Shown piece after piece: positions 9,601-18,861 of a DNA stretch of 56,000 nt; position 1 is the first letter of the stretch; every line of letters starts with the position of its first letter. A program made the translations under genes and the position numbers. Below the pieces are notes generated by a model that worked only from the letters and a program-made list of their open reading frames with translations, made no database searches and had not been told where the DNA came from. The DNA is from an uncultured Clostridia bacterium. GTDB lineage: Bacteria > Bacillota > Clostridia > Christensenellales > Pumilibacteraceae. The stretch lies in the NCBI GenBank assembly GCA_947632125.1, contig CANRNV010000003.1, positions 1 to 56,000 on the forward strand, in the 5' to 3' direction.

Positions 9601-10836
9601 CTAACGAAGCATTTCGTCAAGCGATTTTTCCTGTAAGTTGCCGTCGGACATTCTTTTTACCGTGACGGTACCGTCTGAAAGTTCGCTCTTGCCGATGACG
9701 ACGACATATTTTGCCCCCAACTTGTCGGCAAATTTGAGCTGCGACTTGACGCTGCGCCCCATAAAGTCGGTTTCCGCCGATAACCCCTTGTCGCGAAGCG
9801 CACGCATAAGCTTAAAGCACATTTCTCGGCACTCTTCCGATTGGCAGGCGATGTAATACTCTGGTGCGGGCTCGTCGTACTGCTTGTCAAAGGCGTCAAG
9901 TAACATTATGAGGCGTTCTATGCCCATGCCGAAGCCGACGCACGGAGTTTGCTTGCCGCCTATCGACGACACGAGGTTGTCGTACCGTCCACCGCCGCAA
10001 ATCGTGCCTTGCGCTCCGAGCGAGGTGGTGACAAACTCGAACACAGTCTTGGTGTAGTAGTCGAGCCCCCTTACTATCGAGGGGTTGACCCTAAACGGAA
10101 CGCCGCTGTCCGTCAATATCTTTTGAAGCGTGGTAAAGTGCGCGCGGCAATCATCGCAGATATAGTCGAGAATATTCGGCGCCGAAGCCACGATCTCCTT
10201 GCAATTCGGCTTTTTGCAGTCGAGAATACGGAGCGGATTTGTTGAAAATCTGCGCTTGCAATCGTCGCACATCTTATCCAAGTTGCTACCCAAATATTCT
10301 TTGAGAGCCTCGTTGAAATTCTTGCGACACTCGGGGCACCCTATGCTGTTGAGGTTGAGTTCGAGGTTTTTGACCCCCAACCTACTGAGCAACGTATAGG
10401 CTATCGAAATGACCTCGGCGTCGGCATAGGGCGACGGACTGCCGTACATCTCCACTCCGAATTGGTGGTGTTCACGCAACCTGCCCGCTTGGGGAGCCTC
10501 GTATCTGAATACCGGTGTAAGATAGTACATTTTAAGCGGGAGCGACATCGCTTCGAGGTTGTTCTCGATATAACTCCTCGCCACGGGCGCTGTGCCCTCG
10601 GGTTTGAGGGTGATCGACCTGCCGCCCTTGTCCTCGAAAGTGTACATCTCCTTTTTGACAACGTCGGTTTCGTCGCCTATCGAGCGTAAAAACAGCTCGG
10701 TATGTTCAAAGGTGGGGGTGCGCAACTCTTTCACATTGAACAGGTTGCAAACGTAGCGGATCTCCCTTTCGATTTGCTGCCACTTGTGGCTTTGCGAAGG
10801 TAAAACGTCCTTTGTCCCCTTGGGAATGTTTATCAT
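9601..10836 (-). CDS. hisS: Histidine--tRNA ligase
   Basis: A 411-residue class II aminoacyl-tRNA synthetase that charges tRNA-His. MINIPKGTKDVLP is the typical N terminus, motif 2 is FRYEAPQAGRLREHHQFG, the histidine-specific motif RGLDYYTKTVFE is present, and GFGMGIERL is motif 3. The C-terminal anticodon-binding domain runs from about residue 325. A four-cysteine cluster (CPEC, CDDC, CKKPNC, CDDC) sits in the insertion domain, as in several clostridial enzymes. AAGGAGGG lies six bases before the ATG, and the gene begins 10 bases after hslU. No T-box leader is present, because it is internal to the operon. Confidence 0.96.
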   Translation of the reverse strand: MINIPKGTKDVLPSQSHKWQQIEREIRYVCNLFNVKELRTPTFEHTELFLRSIGDETDVVKKEMYTFEDKGGRSITLKPEGTAPVARSYIENNLEAMSLPLKMYYLTPVFRYEAPQAGRLREHHQFGVEMYGSPSPYADAEVISIAYTLLSRLGVKNLELNLNSIGCPECRKNFNEALKEYLGSNLDKMCDDCKRRFSTNPLRILDCKKPNCKEIVASAPNILDYICDDCRAHFTTLQKILTDSGVPFRVNPSIVRGLDYYTKTVFEFVTTSLGAQGTICGGGRYDNLVSSIGGKQTPCVGFGMGIERLIMLLDAFDKQYDEPAPEYYIACQSEECREMCFKLMRALRDKGLSAETDFMGRSVKSQLKFADKLGAKYVVVIGKSELSDGTVTVKRMSDGNLQEKSLDEMLR

Positions 10837-10846
10837 ACGTCCCTCC

Positions 10847-12154
10847 TTAAATTATATAGCGTCTGAGATCGTGCGGAGCCGACGAGCCGAGGTGATCGGC
10901 AACGTACTTTTCGTCGATAGTCACGTCGATAAGCGGATGATCGCCGCTTGCGTTGAAGCTGACGTCTTCGAGAAGTTTTTCCATTATGGTGTAAAGCCGT
11001 CTGGCTCCTATGTCCTCGCCCGTTTCGTTTTCGTCCACGGCTATACGCGACATCGCTTCGATCGCCTCTTGCTTAAAGATGAGGTTGATGTTGTCCACTT
11101 TAAGCAAAGCGGCGTACTGCTTGGTGATGGCGTTTTCGGGCACGGTCAAGATATTGACAAAGTCCTCGTAAGTGAGGCTTTTCAGGTCCACCCTTATGGG
11201 AAATCTGCCTTGAAGTTCGGGGATAAGGTCGGTTATGCTCGCCACGTGGAACGCGCCCGAGGCGATAAACAAGATGTAGTCGGTCTTTACCGCTCCGTAC
11301 TTGGTCATGACCGTGCTGCCCTCGACTATTGGCAATATGTCCCTTTGAACGCCCTCACGCGAAACGTCGGGACCGTTCGAAGAGCCCTTGCCGGCAATTT
11401 TATCGATCTCGTCGATGAAGATTATTCCGTCCTGCTCGGCGCGTCTTACGCCCTCGGTGATGATATTGTCCATGTCGATGAGTTTTTCGCTCTCGGCAAT
11501 GGTGAGCAGTCTCAGCCCCTCCTTGACGGTGACCTTGCGGTTCTTTTTGCGCTTGGGAAGTATTCCGTCCATGATCTGTCCGAGGTTGATTTCGGTCCCG
11601 CTGCCCGGAATGAGCTCCATGCTCTTGGGCTCGTCGTCGACCTCGATCGAAACGATGACATTGTCGAGTTTGCCCGAGCGGATCTCCTCGTTGACGTTTT
11701 TGGCGATGACCTCTTCTGGAACGTCGGTGTTTTGCTTTTTCTTGGCTTTGATGATGGCTGCGGCGATCGACGCCTCGGCTTTTTCCCTCGCCACGCTCTC
11801 GACGTCGCGAAGCTTTTCTTCCTTGACGAGGCGAATGGCTGTTTCGGCAAGATCGCGTATCATGGATTCGACATCCCTGCCCACATAGCCCACCTCGGTG
11901 AATTTGGTCGCTTCCACCTTGATGAACGGAGCCTTTACAAGCTTTGCAAGACGGCGTGCGATCTCGGTTTTGCCGACGCCCGTAGGTCCTTTCATGATGA
12001 TGTTTTTGGGCGTTATTTCGTCCCTTATCTCGTCGGGCAACTTGCTTCTGCGATAGCGATTGCGCAAAGCTATGGCTACCGCTTTTTTGGCTTCGTCCTG
12101 CCCGATTATATATCTGTTGAGTTCGTTTACTATTTGCTTGGGTGTCATTTCCAT
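10847..12154 (-). CDS. hslU: HslU, ATPase subunit of the HslUV protease
   Basis: A 435-residue AAA+ unfoldase that forms hexamers and feeds proteins to HslV. Walker A is GPTGVGKTEIAR, Walker B is IIFIDEIDKI, and the I domain lies between (about residues 110-240). The C terminus LRRYII corresponds to the tail that inserts into HslV. I chose ATG 12154 (MEMTPKQI): GAGGAGG lies six bases upstream, and hslV ends one base before it. The longer frame (five more codons) would start inside hslV. Also called ClpY. Confidence 0.96.
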   Translation of the reverse strand: MEMTPKQIVNELNRYIIGQDEAKKAVAIALRNRYRRSKLPDEIRDEITPKNIIMKGPTGVGKTEIARRLAKLVKAPFIKVEATKFTEVGYVGRDVESMIRDLAETAIRLVKEEKLRDVESVAREKAEASIAAAIIKAKKKQNTDVPEEVIAKNVNEEIRSGKLDNVIVSIEVDDEPKSMELIPGSGTEINLGQIMDGILPKRKKNRKVTVKEGLRLLTIAESEKLIDMDNIITEGVRRAEQDGIIFIDEIDKIAGKGSSNGPDVSREGVQRDILPIVEGSTVMTKYGAVKTDYILFIASGAFHVASITDLIPELQGRFPIRVDLKSLTYEDFVNILTVPENAITKQYAALLKVDNINLIFKQEAIEAMSRIAVDENETGEDIGARRLYTIMEKLLEDVSFNASGDHPLIDVTIDEKYVADHLGSSAPHDLRRYII

Positions 12155-12155
12155 A

Positions 12156-12689
12156 CTACACCTCCTCAACCGTGAGGTTGTTGTTTGTAAAGATGCAAAT
12201 TTCCGAGGCGATATTCATTGCCTCGACCGCTATTTGCCTTGCGTCCATGTCGGTGTTTTTGGATAGCGCCCTCGCAGCCGCCAGAGCATAATTTCCGCCG
12301 CTTCCTATCGCGCAAATGCCGTTTTCGGGCTCTATCACATCTCCCACGCCCGACAGAACAAACATCTGCTCCTTGTCGGCGACTATCATCATTGCTTCGA
12401 GTTGGCGGAGCACTTTGTCGCCTCGCCAAAGCTGGGCGAGTTCGACGGCGCTGCGCATGAGGTTGCCGCTGTATTTGTTGAGCATTTGCTCGAACATTTC
12501 GCTGAGAGAAAAGGCGTCGGCTACCGAGCCGGCAAAGCCCACGATAACTTTATCGTCATAGAGCCTGCGTACTTTCTTTGCATTGCCTTTCATTATTACC
12601 TGCTGACCTGCGGTGACCTGTCCGTCGCCCGCTATAACCGTTTTGCCGTCCTTTTTTACGCCGACAATGGTTGTTGCTCTTAATTCCAT
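12156..12689 (-). CDS. hslV: HslV, peptidase subunit of the HslUV protease
   Basis: A 177-residue Ntn-hydrolase of the proteasome beta family. The N terminus is [11 protein letters not shown], so a short propeptide (MELRA) would be removed to expose Thr6, as in Bacillus ClpQ, which also keeps residues before [19 protein letters not shown] and [14 protein letters not shown] are family-typical. The frame stays open 41 codons upstream, but AAGGAGTAAAATA sits before ATG 12689. In Bacillus a xerC-type gene (codV) lies between trmFO and this gene; here the gap is only 55 bases. Confidence 0.96.
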   Translation of the reverse strand: MELRATTIVGVKKDGKTVIAGDGQVTAGQQVIMKGNAKKVRRLYDDKVIVGFAGSVADAFSLSEMFEQMLNKYSGNLMRSAVELAQLWRGDKVLRQLEAMMIVADKEQMFVLSGVGDVIEPENGICAIGSGGNYALAAARALSKNTDMDARQIAVEAMNIASEICIFTNNNLTVEEV

Positions 12690-12744
12690 TATTTTACTCC
12701 TTACGTTCGGTTTACTTACAGTATACAGTATTGCCGAAAATAAA

Positions 12745-14019
12745 TCAACCGTTTTGCCGAAAATTCGCCATCGAGCGGGCAAAAAACGCCTCTTTTCGCT
12801 TGGATCTGTCAACGTTTTTAAGCGGCGGCAAAAGCCCGTGATTGGCGTTCATCGGTTGAAAGTGACCGTTTGGTCGCTCCAAATAGGCGCACAATGCCCC
12901 TATCATGGTCTGCGGCGAAAGTTCGATCGGTTCCTCGCCCTTTATCGCTTTTTCTATATTGAGGGCGGCGACAAGCCCCGAGGCTATGCTCTCCACATAG
13001 CCCTCCACACCGCTCAGCTGACCCGCGATATAACAAGTCGGGTACTTTTTTATTCGAAAGTGTCTGTCGATGACAGTAGGAGCGTTTACGTACATATTTC
13101 TGTGCATAACGCCGTAACGCAAAATCTCGACGTTTTTAAGGGCGGGAATGAGCCCGAACACCCTCTTTTGCTCGCCGAATTTAAGGTTGGTTTGAAATCC
13201 GACGAGGTTGTACATCGTGCCCTCCTCGTTCTCCTTGCGCAATTGGACGACGGCAAAGGGAGAGTTGCCCGCCTCATCGACTACGCCTGCGCTTTTAAGC
13301 GGTCCAAAGCGCAAGGTGTCTATTCCCCGACGAGCCATGATCTCTATGGGCATACAGCCCTCGAAAATCTCGTCCTTTTCAAATTCCTTGGCTATGACCC
13401 GCTCGGCGGAAACGAGCGCTCGGACAAACTCGTAATACTCGGCTTTACTTAGCGGGCAATTGATATAGTCGTCGCCCTTGCCGTAGCGACTGCCGTAATA
13501 GGCATGGTCAAAGTCGATGGATGAGCCGTCGACAATGGGCGCTTCGGCGTCGTAAAAGTACAAGCTTGCGCCGAAAAGCTTTGTCAAAAAGTCGCTTAGC
13601 GGCGGCATTGTGAGCGGTCCTGTGGCGATGATCGTCGGGACCGACAGGTCGACCTCGGATACGGTAGCGCACACGACCTCGATGTTCGGGCATAAGGTCA
13701 CTTCGTCGGTGACCGCACGCGCGAACTTTTCCCTGTCGACGGCGAGGGCGCTGCCTGCGGGCACGCTTACCCTATCGGCTATGGCAATAAGCCGACTGCC
13801 TAATATTCTGAGCTCGGCTTTAAGCAGTCCGCTCGCCGTGAGCGGATCGTCGCTTTTGAAAGAATTGCTGCACACCACCTCGGCAAATTTCGTGTCGTGA
13901 TGGGCAGGCGACATCGCGCTCGGTTTGCAATCTGTCAGTTGAACTTTTATTCCCCTGTTTGCGAGAGTGAGCGCCGCCTCGCAACCCGCAAGACCGGCGC
14001 CGATAATTTTTACCGTCAT
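12745..14019 (-). CDS. trmFO: Methylenetetrahydrofolate--tRNA-(uracil-5-)-methyltransferase TrmFO
   Basis: A 424-residue FAD/folate enzyme that makes m5U54 in the T loop of tRNA. It has the N-terminal dinucleotide motif [17 protein letters not shown] after the first strand, the [10 protein letters not shown] segment, [10 protein letters not shown], and the C-terminal [18 protein letters not shown] stretch. It starts at ATG 14019, overlapping the topA stop by four bases (ATGA); the 37 codons open upstream lie inside topA. It fits the conserved topA-trmFO pair of Bacillota. Confidence 0.95.
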   Translation of the reverse strand: MTVKIIGAGLAGCEAALTLANRGIKVQLTDCKPSAMSPAHHDTKFAEVVCSNSFKSDDPLTASGLLKAELRILGSRLIAIADRVSVPAGSALAVDREKFARAVTDEVTLCPNIEVVCATVSEVDLSVPTIIATGPLTMPPLSDFLTKLFGASLYFYDAEAPIVDGSSIDFDHAYYGSRYGKGDDYINCPLSKAEYYEFVRALVSAERVIAKEFEKDEIFEGCMPIEIMARRGIDTLRFGPLKSAGVVDEAGNSPFAVVQLRKENEEGTMYNLVGFQTNLKFGEQKRVFGLIPALKNVEILRYGVMHRNMYVNAPTVIDRHFRIKKYPTCYIAGQLSGVEGYVESIASGLVAALNIEKAIKGEEPIELSPQTMIGALCAYLERPNGHFQPMNANHGLLPPLKNVDRSKRKEAFFARSMANFRQNG

Positions 14020-16250
14020 TCTTGTGAAGGAGTTCTTACGAACTTTTTGCCGCACTCTTTGTTGGAGCAGACGAGATAGTCCTTGCCGCCGTACTTGCGC
14101 TCGGTCATATACGAGCCGCACTCGGGGCATTTGAGGTCGGACACTTTGTGCGCCGAGGTGAACTTGCAGTCGGGATAGCCCGAGCAGCCGAAGAACAGCG
14201 ACTTGCCTCTTACCGCTTTGAGCGGCTTACCGCACAACGGGCAATTGCCGTAATTTTCCTCTTTGTTCTCGATGTTGACAATGTTTTTGCACTTGGGATA
14301 GCCCGAGCACGCCCAAAACTCGCCGAATTTGCCCTTGCGGAGCACCATCGGTTTGCCGCACTTGGCGCACTTTTCGCCCTCTATGGGTGGCGCTGCCGCC
14401 TCATGGTCCGAATTGTCTTCGAGGTTTTTGGTGTTGCGGCACTTGGGATAGTTGGGGCAGGCAAGGAATTTGCCGTACTTGCCTTGCTTTATTACCATTT
14501 TCGCACCGCAGCGTTCGCAGACGACGTCGCTGACCTCATCGGGCGTTTTAAGCGAATAATCGTCGTTTATCGCCCTCTCGATCTTCTCCTCGAAGCCGTC
14601 GTAAAAGTCCTTTATTATGCTTTGCCAATTTTTGGAGCCGTCCTCGATCTCGTCGAGCTGCTCCTCCATGGCGGCGGTGAACTTTACGTTTACGATGTCG
14701 GGGAAGTACTTGATGAGCATACTCGTCACCTTTTCGCCGAGTTCGGTGGGCTTGATCTGCTTGCCCTCCTTCACCGTGTATTCGCGCTTAAAGAGCAACG
14801 TGATGGTGGGAGTGTACGTAGCGGGTCTGCCTATGCCCTTTTCCTCCATGGCTTTGACAAGCGACGCCTCGGTGTATCTTGCGGGCGGCTTGGTGAACTT
14901 TTGCTCGTACTTGTAAGCCGAGAAGTTGGGCTTGTCGCCCGTAGCGAGATTGGGCAAGTTGGCTTCTTCGGCGTTGTCCTCGTCTTTATTTTCCTGAATT
15001 TTATAAACGGCGGTATAGCCCTCGAAGAGCGGCGTCTTGCCCGTCACCTTAAAGCCGTAGCCTGCGGCGGATATGTCCACCGAAAGAGAGTCGTAGGTCG
15101 CGTCGCTCATTTGACTTGCCAAAAACCTGTCGTAAATAAGTTTGTACAGCCTGTAATTGGGCTTGGTCAGCACGTCGATAAGGCTTTCGGGCGTGCGGGA
15201 GAGTGTAATCGGTCTTATCGCCTCGTGCGCGTCCTGAGCAAGCTTTTTGGATACGTAGACATTGGGCTTATTGGGCACGTACTCCTTGCCGTATTTTTGC
15301 GTGATAAATTCCTTTGCTTCCGCCATGGCGCCCGCCGATACTCGCGTGCTGTCGGTACGAATGTACGTCACGAGCGCGACCTTACCCTCGCCCGGGATCT
15401 CGATGCCCTCATACAGGTTTTGCGCCGTCTGCGTCGTTTGGCTGAGCGACATTCCCAGCTTGTTGAGCGCGTCCTGCTGCATGGTGGAAGTCGTAAACGG
15501 AGCAAGAGGCTTAGAGCGAGTGACCGACTTTTTGACCGCAGTCACCTCGTAAGTCGCTCCGTCGAGATCGGCTACGACCTTGTCGACCTCTTCTTTGCGG
15601 GTGAGTTTTATCTTTTCGCCGTTTTTGGTGGCAAGAACGGCTTTGAACTTTTTTCGACCCTTTTCGAGCACGGAGGCAAAGGGCCAATATTCCTCGGGCT
15701 TAAACGCCCTTATCTCCTTTTCCCGCTCGACGACGAGGCGCAACGTTACCGACTGCACCCTGCCCGCCGACAACTTGCTTTGTATCTTGCGGCAAAGCAC
15801 GGGCGAGATCTTGTAGCCCACGAGCCTGTCGAGCACGCGTCGAGCCTGTTGAGCGTCGACGAGGTTTTCGTCGATGGGCCGAGGATTACGGAGCGCTTCG
15901 GTGATGGCGTTTTTGCTTATCTCGTTGAAAGCTATCCTTATATTTTGCTTTTCGTCCAGCCCGAGAATGTGGGCAACGTGCCAAGAGATCGCCTCGCCCT
16001 CTCGATCGGGGTCGGTGGCGAGGAGTATTTGCTCGGCTTTACTTGCTTCTTCGGTGAGTCTTTTGACGGTTTCCTTTTGGGTGGGAATGATTTCGTACTT
16101 GGGCTCGAAGTTGTCATTGACGTTTACCGCAAGCGTTCGGGCGGGTAAATCTCTTACGTGACCTCGCGTGGCAAAGACCTTGTAGCCCTTGCCGAGGTAT
16201 TTTTCCACCGTTTCCTTTTTTCCTATACCTTCGATAATTACAAGCTTCAT
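14016..16250 (-). CDS. topA: DNA topoisomerase I
   Basis: A 744-residue type IA topoisomerase that relaxes negative supercoils. The TOPRIM domain has a variant first motif, LVIIEGIGKKETVEKYLG (usually VESPAKAKT), but keeps the catalytic Glu7; DPDREGE follows. The active-site tyrosine is in TYIRTDSTR. The C terminus carries four zinc ribbons of the CxxC...C-x(3-5)-C type, starting at CERCGAKM, CAKCGKPM, CPLCGKPL and CPECGSYM. The start has AAGGAGAAAGT before ATG 16250. It sits 10 bases after dprA. Confidence 0.97.
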   Translation of the reverse strand: MKLVIIEGIGKKETVEKYLGKGYKVFATRGHVRDLPARTLAVNVNDNFEPKYEIIPTQKETVKRLTEEASKAEQILLATDPDREGEAISWHVAHILGLDEKQNIRIAFNEISKNAITEALRNPRPIDENLVDAQQARRVLDRLVGYKISPVLCRKIQSKLSAGRVQSVTLRLVVEREKEIRAFKPEEYWPFASVLEKGRKKFKAVLATKNGEKIKLTRKEEVDKVVADLDGATYEVTAVKKSVTRSKPLAPFTTSTMQQDALNKLGMSLSQTTQTAQNLYEGIEIPGEGKVALVTYIRTDSTRVSAGAMAEAKEFITQKYGKEYVPNKPNVYVSKKLAQDAHEAIRPITLSRTPESLIDVLTKPNYRLYKLIYDRFLASQMSDATYDSLSVDISAAGYGFKVTGKTPLFEGYTAVYKIQENKDEDNAEEANLPNLATGDKPNFSAYKYEQKFTKPPARYTEASLVKAMEEKGIGRPATYTPTITLLFKREYTVKEGKQIKPTELGEKVTSMLIKYFPDIVNVKFTAAMEEQLDEIEDGSKNWQSIIKDFYDGFEEKIERAINDDYSLKTPDEVSDVVCERCGAKMVIKQGKYGKFLACPNYPKCRNTKNLEDNSDHEAAAPPIEGEKCAKCGKPMVLRKGKFGEFWACSGYPKCKNIVNIENKEENYGNCPLCGKPLKAVRGKSLFFGCSGYPDCKFTSAHKVSDLKCPECGSYMTERKYGGKDYLVCSNKECGKKFVRTPSQE

Positions 16251-16260
16251 ACTTTCTCCT

Positions 16261-17331
16261 TTATCTTACGCCGTACGTATTGGCTATGCGGAATATTATT
16301 CCCTTTATTTCCATGGAAGTAATCGTAAAATTTACCTCCGCAGGTGAAAATCCGCTGAGTTGTACGAGTTCTTCGAGCGTCTTATCTCCGTCGCAAAGTA
16401 AAGTATATAACTTTTGCTCCGAAAAGTCCAATGCAAGAACGTCGGTTTTTTCTTTTTTTATGCTTTTGAGTTTCAATTCCGACAGTATATCCTCGACGGA
16501 ACTTACGAGTTTCGCGCCGTCGGCTATGAGTTTGTTGGCTCCCGCCGATCGCTGCGACGTGATATTGCCCGGCACGGCAAAGACCTCTCTGCCCTGTTCG
16601 AGCGCAAAATCGGCGGTGATAAGCGCGCCGCTTTTGAGTGCGGCTTCGACGACGACCACTCCCAAACTCAATCCCGAAATGAGCCTGTTGCGTTCGGGAA
16701 AGGTATATTTCGTCGGCGACAGATCGGGCGGATATTCACTTAGCAACAGTCCGCTGTACTCGATCTCCTCGCTGAGTCGAATGTTGGACGCCGGATACAC
16801 CTTATTGAGCCCGCTGCCGAGCACGGCGATCGTTTTGCCGCCCGCTTTTACACACTCCTTGTGAGCGAAGCCGTCGACGCCGGTCGCCAAACCGCTCACT
16901 ACGGTAACTCCGTTTTCGGCAAGTCCTCTCGACAGCGTCGCCGCCACTTCCTGACCGTACTTAGAGCACGCTCTCGTGCCCACGATCGCCACGCAATCGG
17001 TTTTTACGAGCGAAAGGTCGCCCTTGTAGTAAAGCAGCACGGGCGGACACACTTCCTTGTGCAAAAGCCGAGCGGGAAATTTGTCGGTCGCCCTTGTGAC
17101 GATATTTATGCCGAGTTCCTTGATCTTCGATATTTCGGCGTCAATAAAATTTTCGTTTCGGAAGCGGAGCAACGCGCTTGCGCCCCTCTCGCCGAACGCC
17201 TCCCTCATCGTTGCGCTGTTAGGCAGTTCGCTCCAAATTTCTTCGGGCGAAAAGATGTCTAAGGCGGCGTTGAGCCTTTTATTCGACGCTCCCGAAAGCG
17301 AGAGCCAATAGTAAATCTTGCTGTCGTTCAA
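16261..17331 (-). CDS. dprA: DNA-processing protein DprA
   Basis: A 356-residue protein that loads RecA on incoming single-stranded DNA in natural transformation. A SAM-like N-terminal part precedes the Rossmann core: VAIVGTRACSKYG, VSGLATGVDGFAHK, AVLGSGLNKVYP, FPERNRLISGLS, EAALKSGALITADFALEQGR and AVPGNI. A winged-helix tail (from about 300) is present. The frame starts with TTG (17331) that overlaps the comM stop (TTGA); AGGAG lies nine bases upstream. The window has no other competence gene except comM and perhaps the pilin at 28200. Confidence 0.95.
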   Translation of the reverse strand: MNDSKIYYWLSLSGASNKRLNAALDIFSPEEIWSELPNSATMREAFGERGASALLRFRNENFIDAEISKIKELGINIVTRATDKFPARLLHKEVCPPVLLYYKGDLSLVKTDCVAIVGTRACSKYGQEVAATLSRGLAENGVTVVSGLATGVDGFAHKECVKAGGKTIAVLGSGLNKVYPASNIRLSEEIEYSGLLLSEYPPDLSPTKYTFPERNRLISGLSLGVVVVEAALKSGALITADFALEQGREVFAVPGNITSQRSAGANKLIADGAKLVSSVEDILSELKLKSIKKEKTDVLALDFSEQKLYTLLCDGDKTLEELVQLSGFSPAEVNFTITSMEIKGIIFRIANTYGVR

Positions 17332-18860
17332 AGAAGCATTCTCCTATCAAGGCTGCGGTAGCCTATCGCCTCCGCCACGTGCCTTGACAAAATGTTTTCG
17401 CTGCCGTCGAGGTCGGCGATCGTCCTCGACACTTTGAGGATGCGGTTATATGCCCTTGCGGACATCCCGAGCCGCTCAAAGGAAAGTTTTAATATTTTCT
17501 CGCTTTCGCTGTCGAGAGTGCAATACTTGCCGACCATGGCGTTGTTCATTTTCGCATTGCCGAAAACGCCCGTGCCCTCGAAGCGTTCGAGTTGGATCTG
17601 TCTTGCTTTATTCACCCTTTGACGCACCGTTTCGCTGGATTCGCCCGAATTGACCGAGGCAAGTTCGTCGTACTCCACGCCGTCGACCTCGATGTGCAAA
17701 TCGATCCTGTCCATGAGCGGACCCGAAAGCTTGCTTAGATACTTGTTTATCTGGGCAGGCGTGCACGTGCACTCGTGCACTTTGGAGCCGTAGTTGCCGC
17801 ACGGGCATGGGTTCATGCTCGCGACAAGCATGAAGTTGGCGGGATACTCTATCGTTCGTTGCGCCCTCGCTATGGTGATGACCCCGTCCTCGAGCGGCTG
17901 ACGCAAGGTTTCGAGCGTGTCCCTCGGATATTCGAGCAGCTCGTCCAAAAACAATACGCCGTTGTGCGCGAGGCTGATCTCGCCCGGTCGAGCCGACGTG
18001 CCCCCGCCCGTCAAGGCGATCTTGCTGCCCGTGTGATGGGGAGCGCGGAACGGTCGGTTTACGATTATGCCCTTTTTGTCGTCGAGCAGTCCCGCGACGC
18101 TGTGGATCTTGGTCGTTTCCAACGCTTCGGCGACGGTAAGGTCGGGTAAAATGGTGGGCAAGCACCTTGCGAGCATGGTCTTTCCTCCCCCGGGAGGTCC
18201 TATCATAAGTATGTTATGCCCGCCCGCTGCGGCTATTTCGAGCGCACGCTTGGCGAGCAGTTGACCTTTTACGAGCGAAAAGTCCTCGGCGTAATTGTGC
18301 TCCGCCCTGAAATCGTTGATATTGAGTTTGGGAGCGGGCTCGTACAGCGACGGCTCCGAAAGGAAATTGACGACTTCGCGCAAAGTTTCAAAAGCGTAAA
18401 CGTCAATTCCGTCTATGTAGCTTGCCTCGTTGACATTGCCTTTGGTGATAATGATCTTTTTACAGCCGAGGTCCAATGCCGAAATGATTATGGGCAAAAT
18501 GCCTCGGACAGGTCTTATCCGCCCGTCGAGAGAGAGTTCGCCCAATATGCCGAAGCTACCGAGTTCTTTGCAAGCAAATTGCTCGGTGGCATAGAGCACA
18601 CCGAGCGCAATCGGCAAATCGTACATAGCACCCGTCTTTTTGGTGTCGGCGGGCGACAAATTGACAGTTACCTTTCGTGGCGAAAACCTGTATCCGCTGT
18701 TGCGAATGGCGCTTTTCACCCTCTCCCTCGATTCTTTGACGGCGGCGTCGGGCAGTCCCACTACATCGATAGCGGGAAGTCCCATCCCGATATCGATCTC
18801 GGCGGTGACGCCGTAGCCCTTAATTCCGTCCAAGCCGAAGCTGTTGATCTTAGCCAGCAT
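17328..18860 (-). CDS. comM: YifB/ComM family Mg-chelatase-like AAA ATPase
   Basis: A 510-residue protein. The N-terminal ChlI-like/Lon-S5-fold region (DVVGLPDAAVKESRERVKSAI, NLSPADTKK) is followed by an AAA domain with Walker A GPPGGGKTML, FRAPHHTGS, and Walker B-like GVLFLDELLEYPR. The C-terminal Mg_chelatase_C domain (RVNKARQIQ... GMSARAYNRILKVSRTIADL) is complete. In Gram-negatives ComM is a branch-migration helicase that aids integration of transforming DNA; the role in Bacillota is assumed to be similar. It is tightly packed between the membrane gene (one base gap) and dprA (four-base overlap). Confidence 0.94.
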   Translation of the reverse strand: MLAKINSFGLDGIKGYGVTAEIDIGMGLPAIDVVGLPDAAVKESRERVKSAIRNSGYRFSPRKVTVNLSPADTKKTGAMYDLPIALGVLYATEQFACKELGSFGILGELSLDGRIRPVRGILPIIISALDLGCKKIIITKGNVNEASYIDGIDVYAFETLREVVNFLSEPSLYEPAPKLNINDFRAEHNYAEDFSLVKGQLLAKRALEIAAAGGHNILMIGPPGGGKTMLARCLPTILPDLTVAEALETTKIHSVAGLLDDKKGIIVNRPFRAPHHTGSKIALTGGGTSARPGEISLAHNGVLFLDELLEYPRDTLETLRQPLEDGVITIARAQRTIEYPANFMLVASMNPCPCGNYGSKVHECTCTPAQINKYLSKLSGPLMDRIDLHIEVDGVEYDELASVNSGESSETVRQRVNKARQIQLERFEGTGVFGNAKMNNAMVGKYCTLDSESEKILKLSFERLGMSARAYNRILKVSRTIADLDGSENILSRHVAEAIGYRSLDRRMLL

Positions 18861-18861
18861 A

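Noticed and set aside
14148..16148. Plus-strand frame of 666 codons opposite topA
   Set aside because: Antisense shadow of a fully motif-supported gene.
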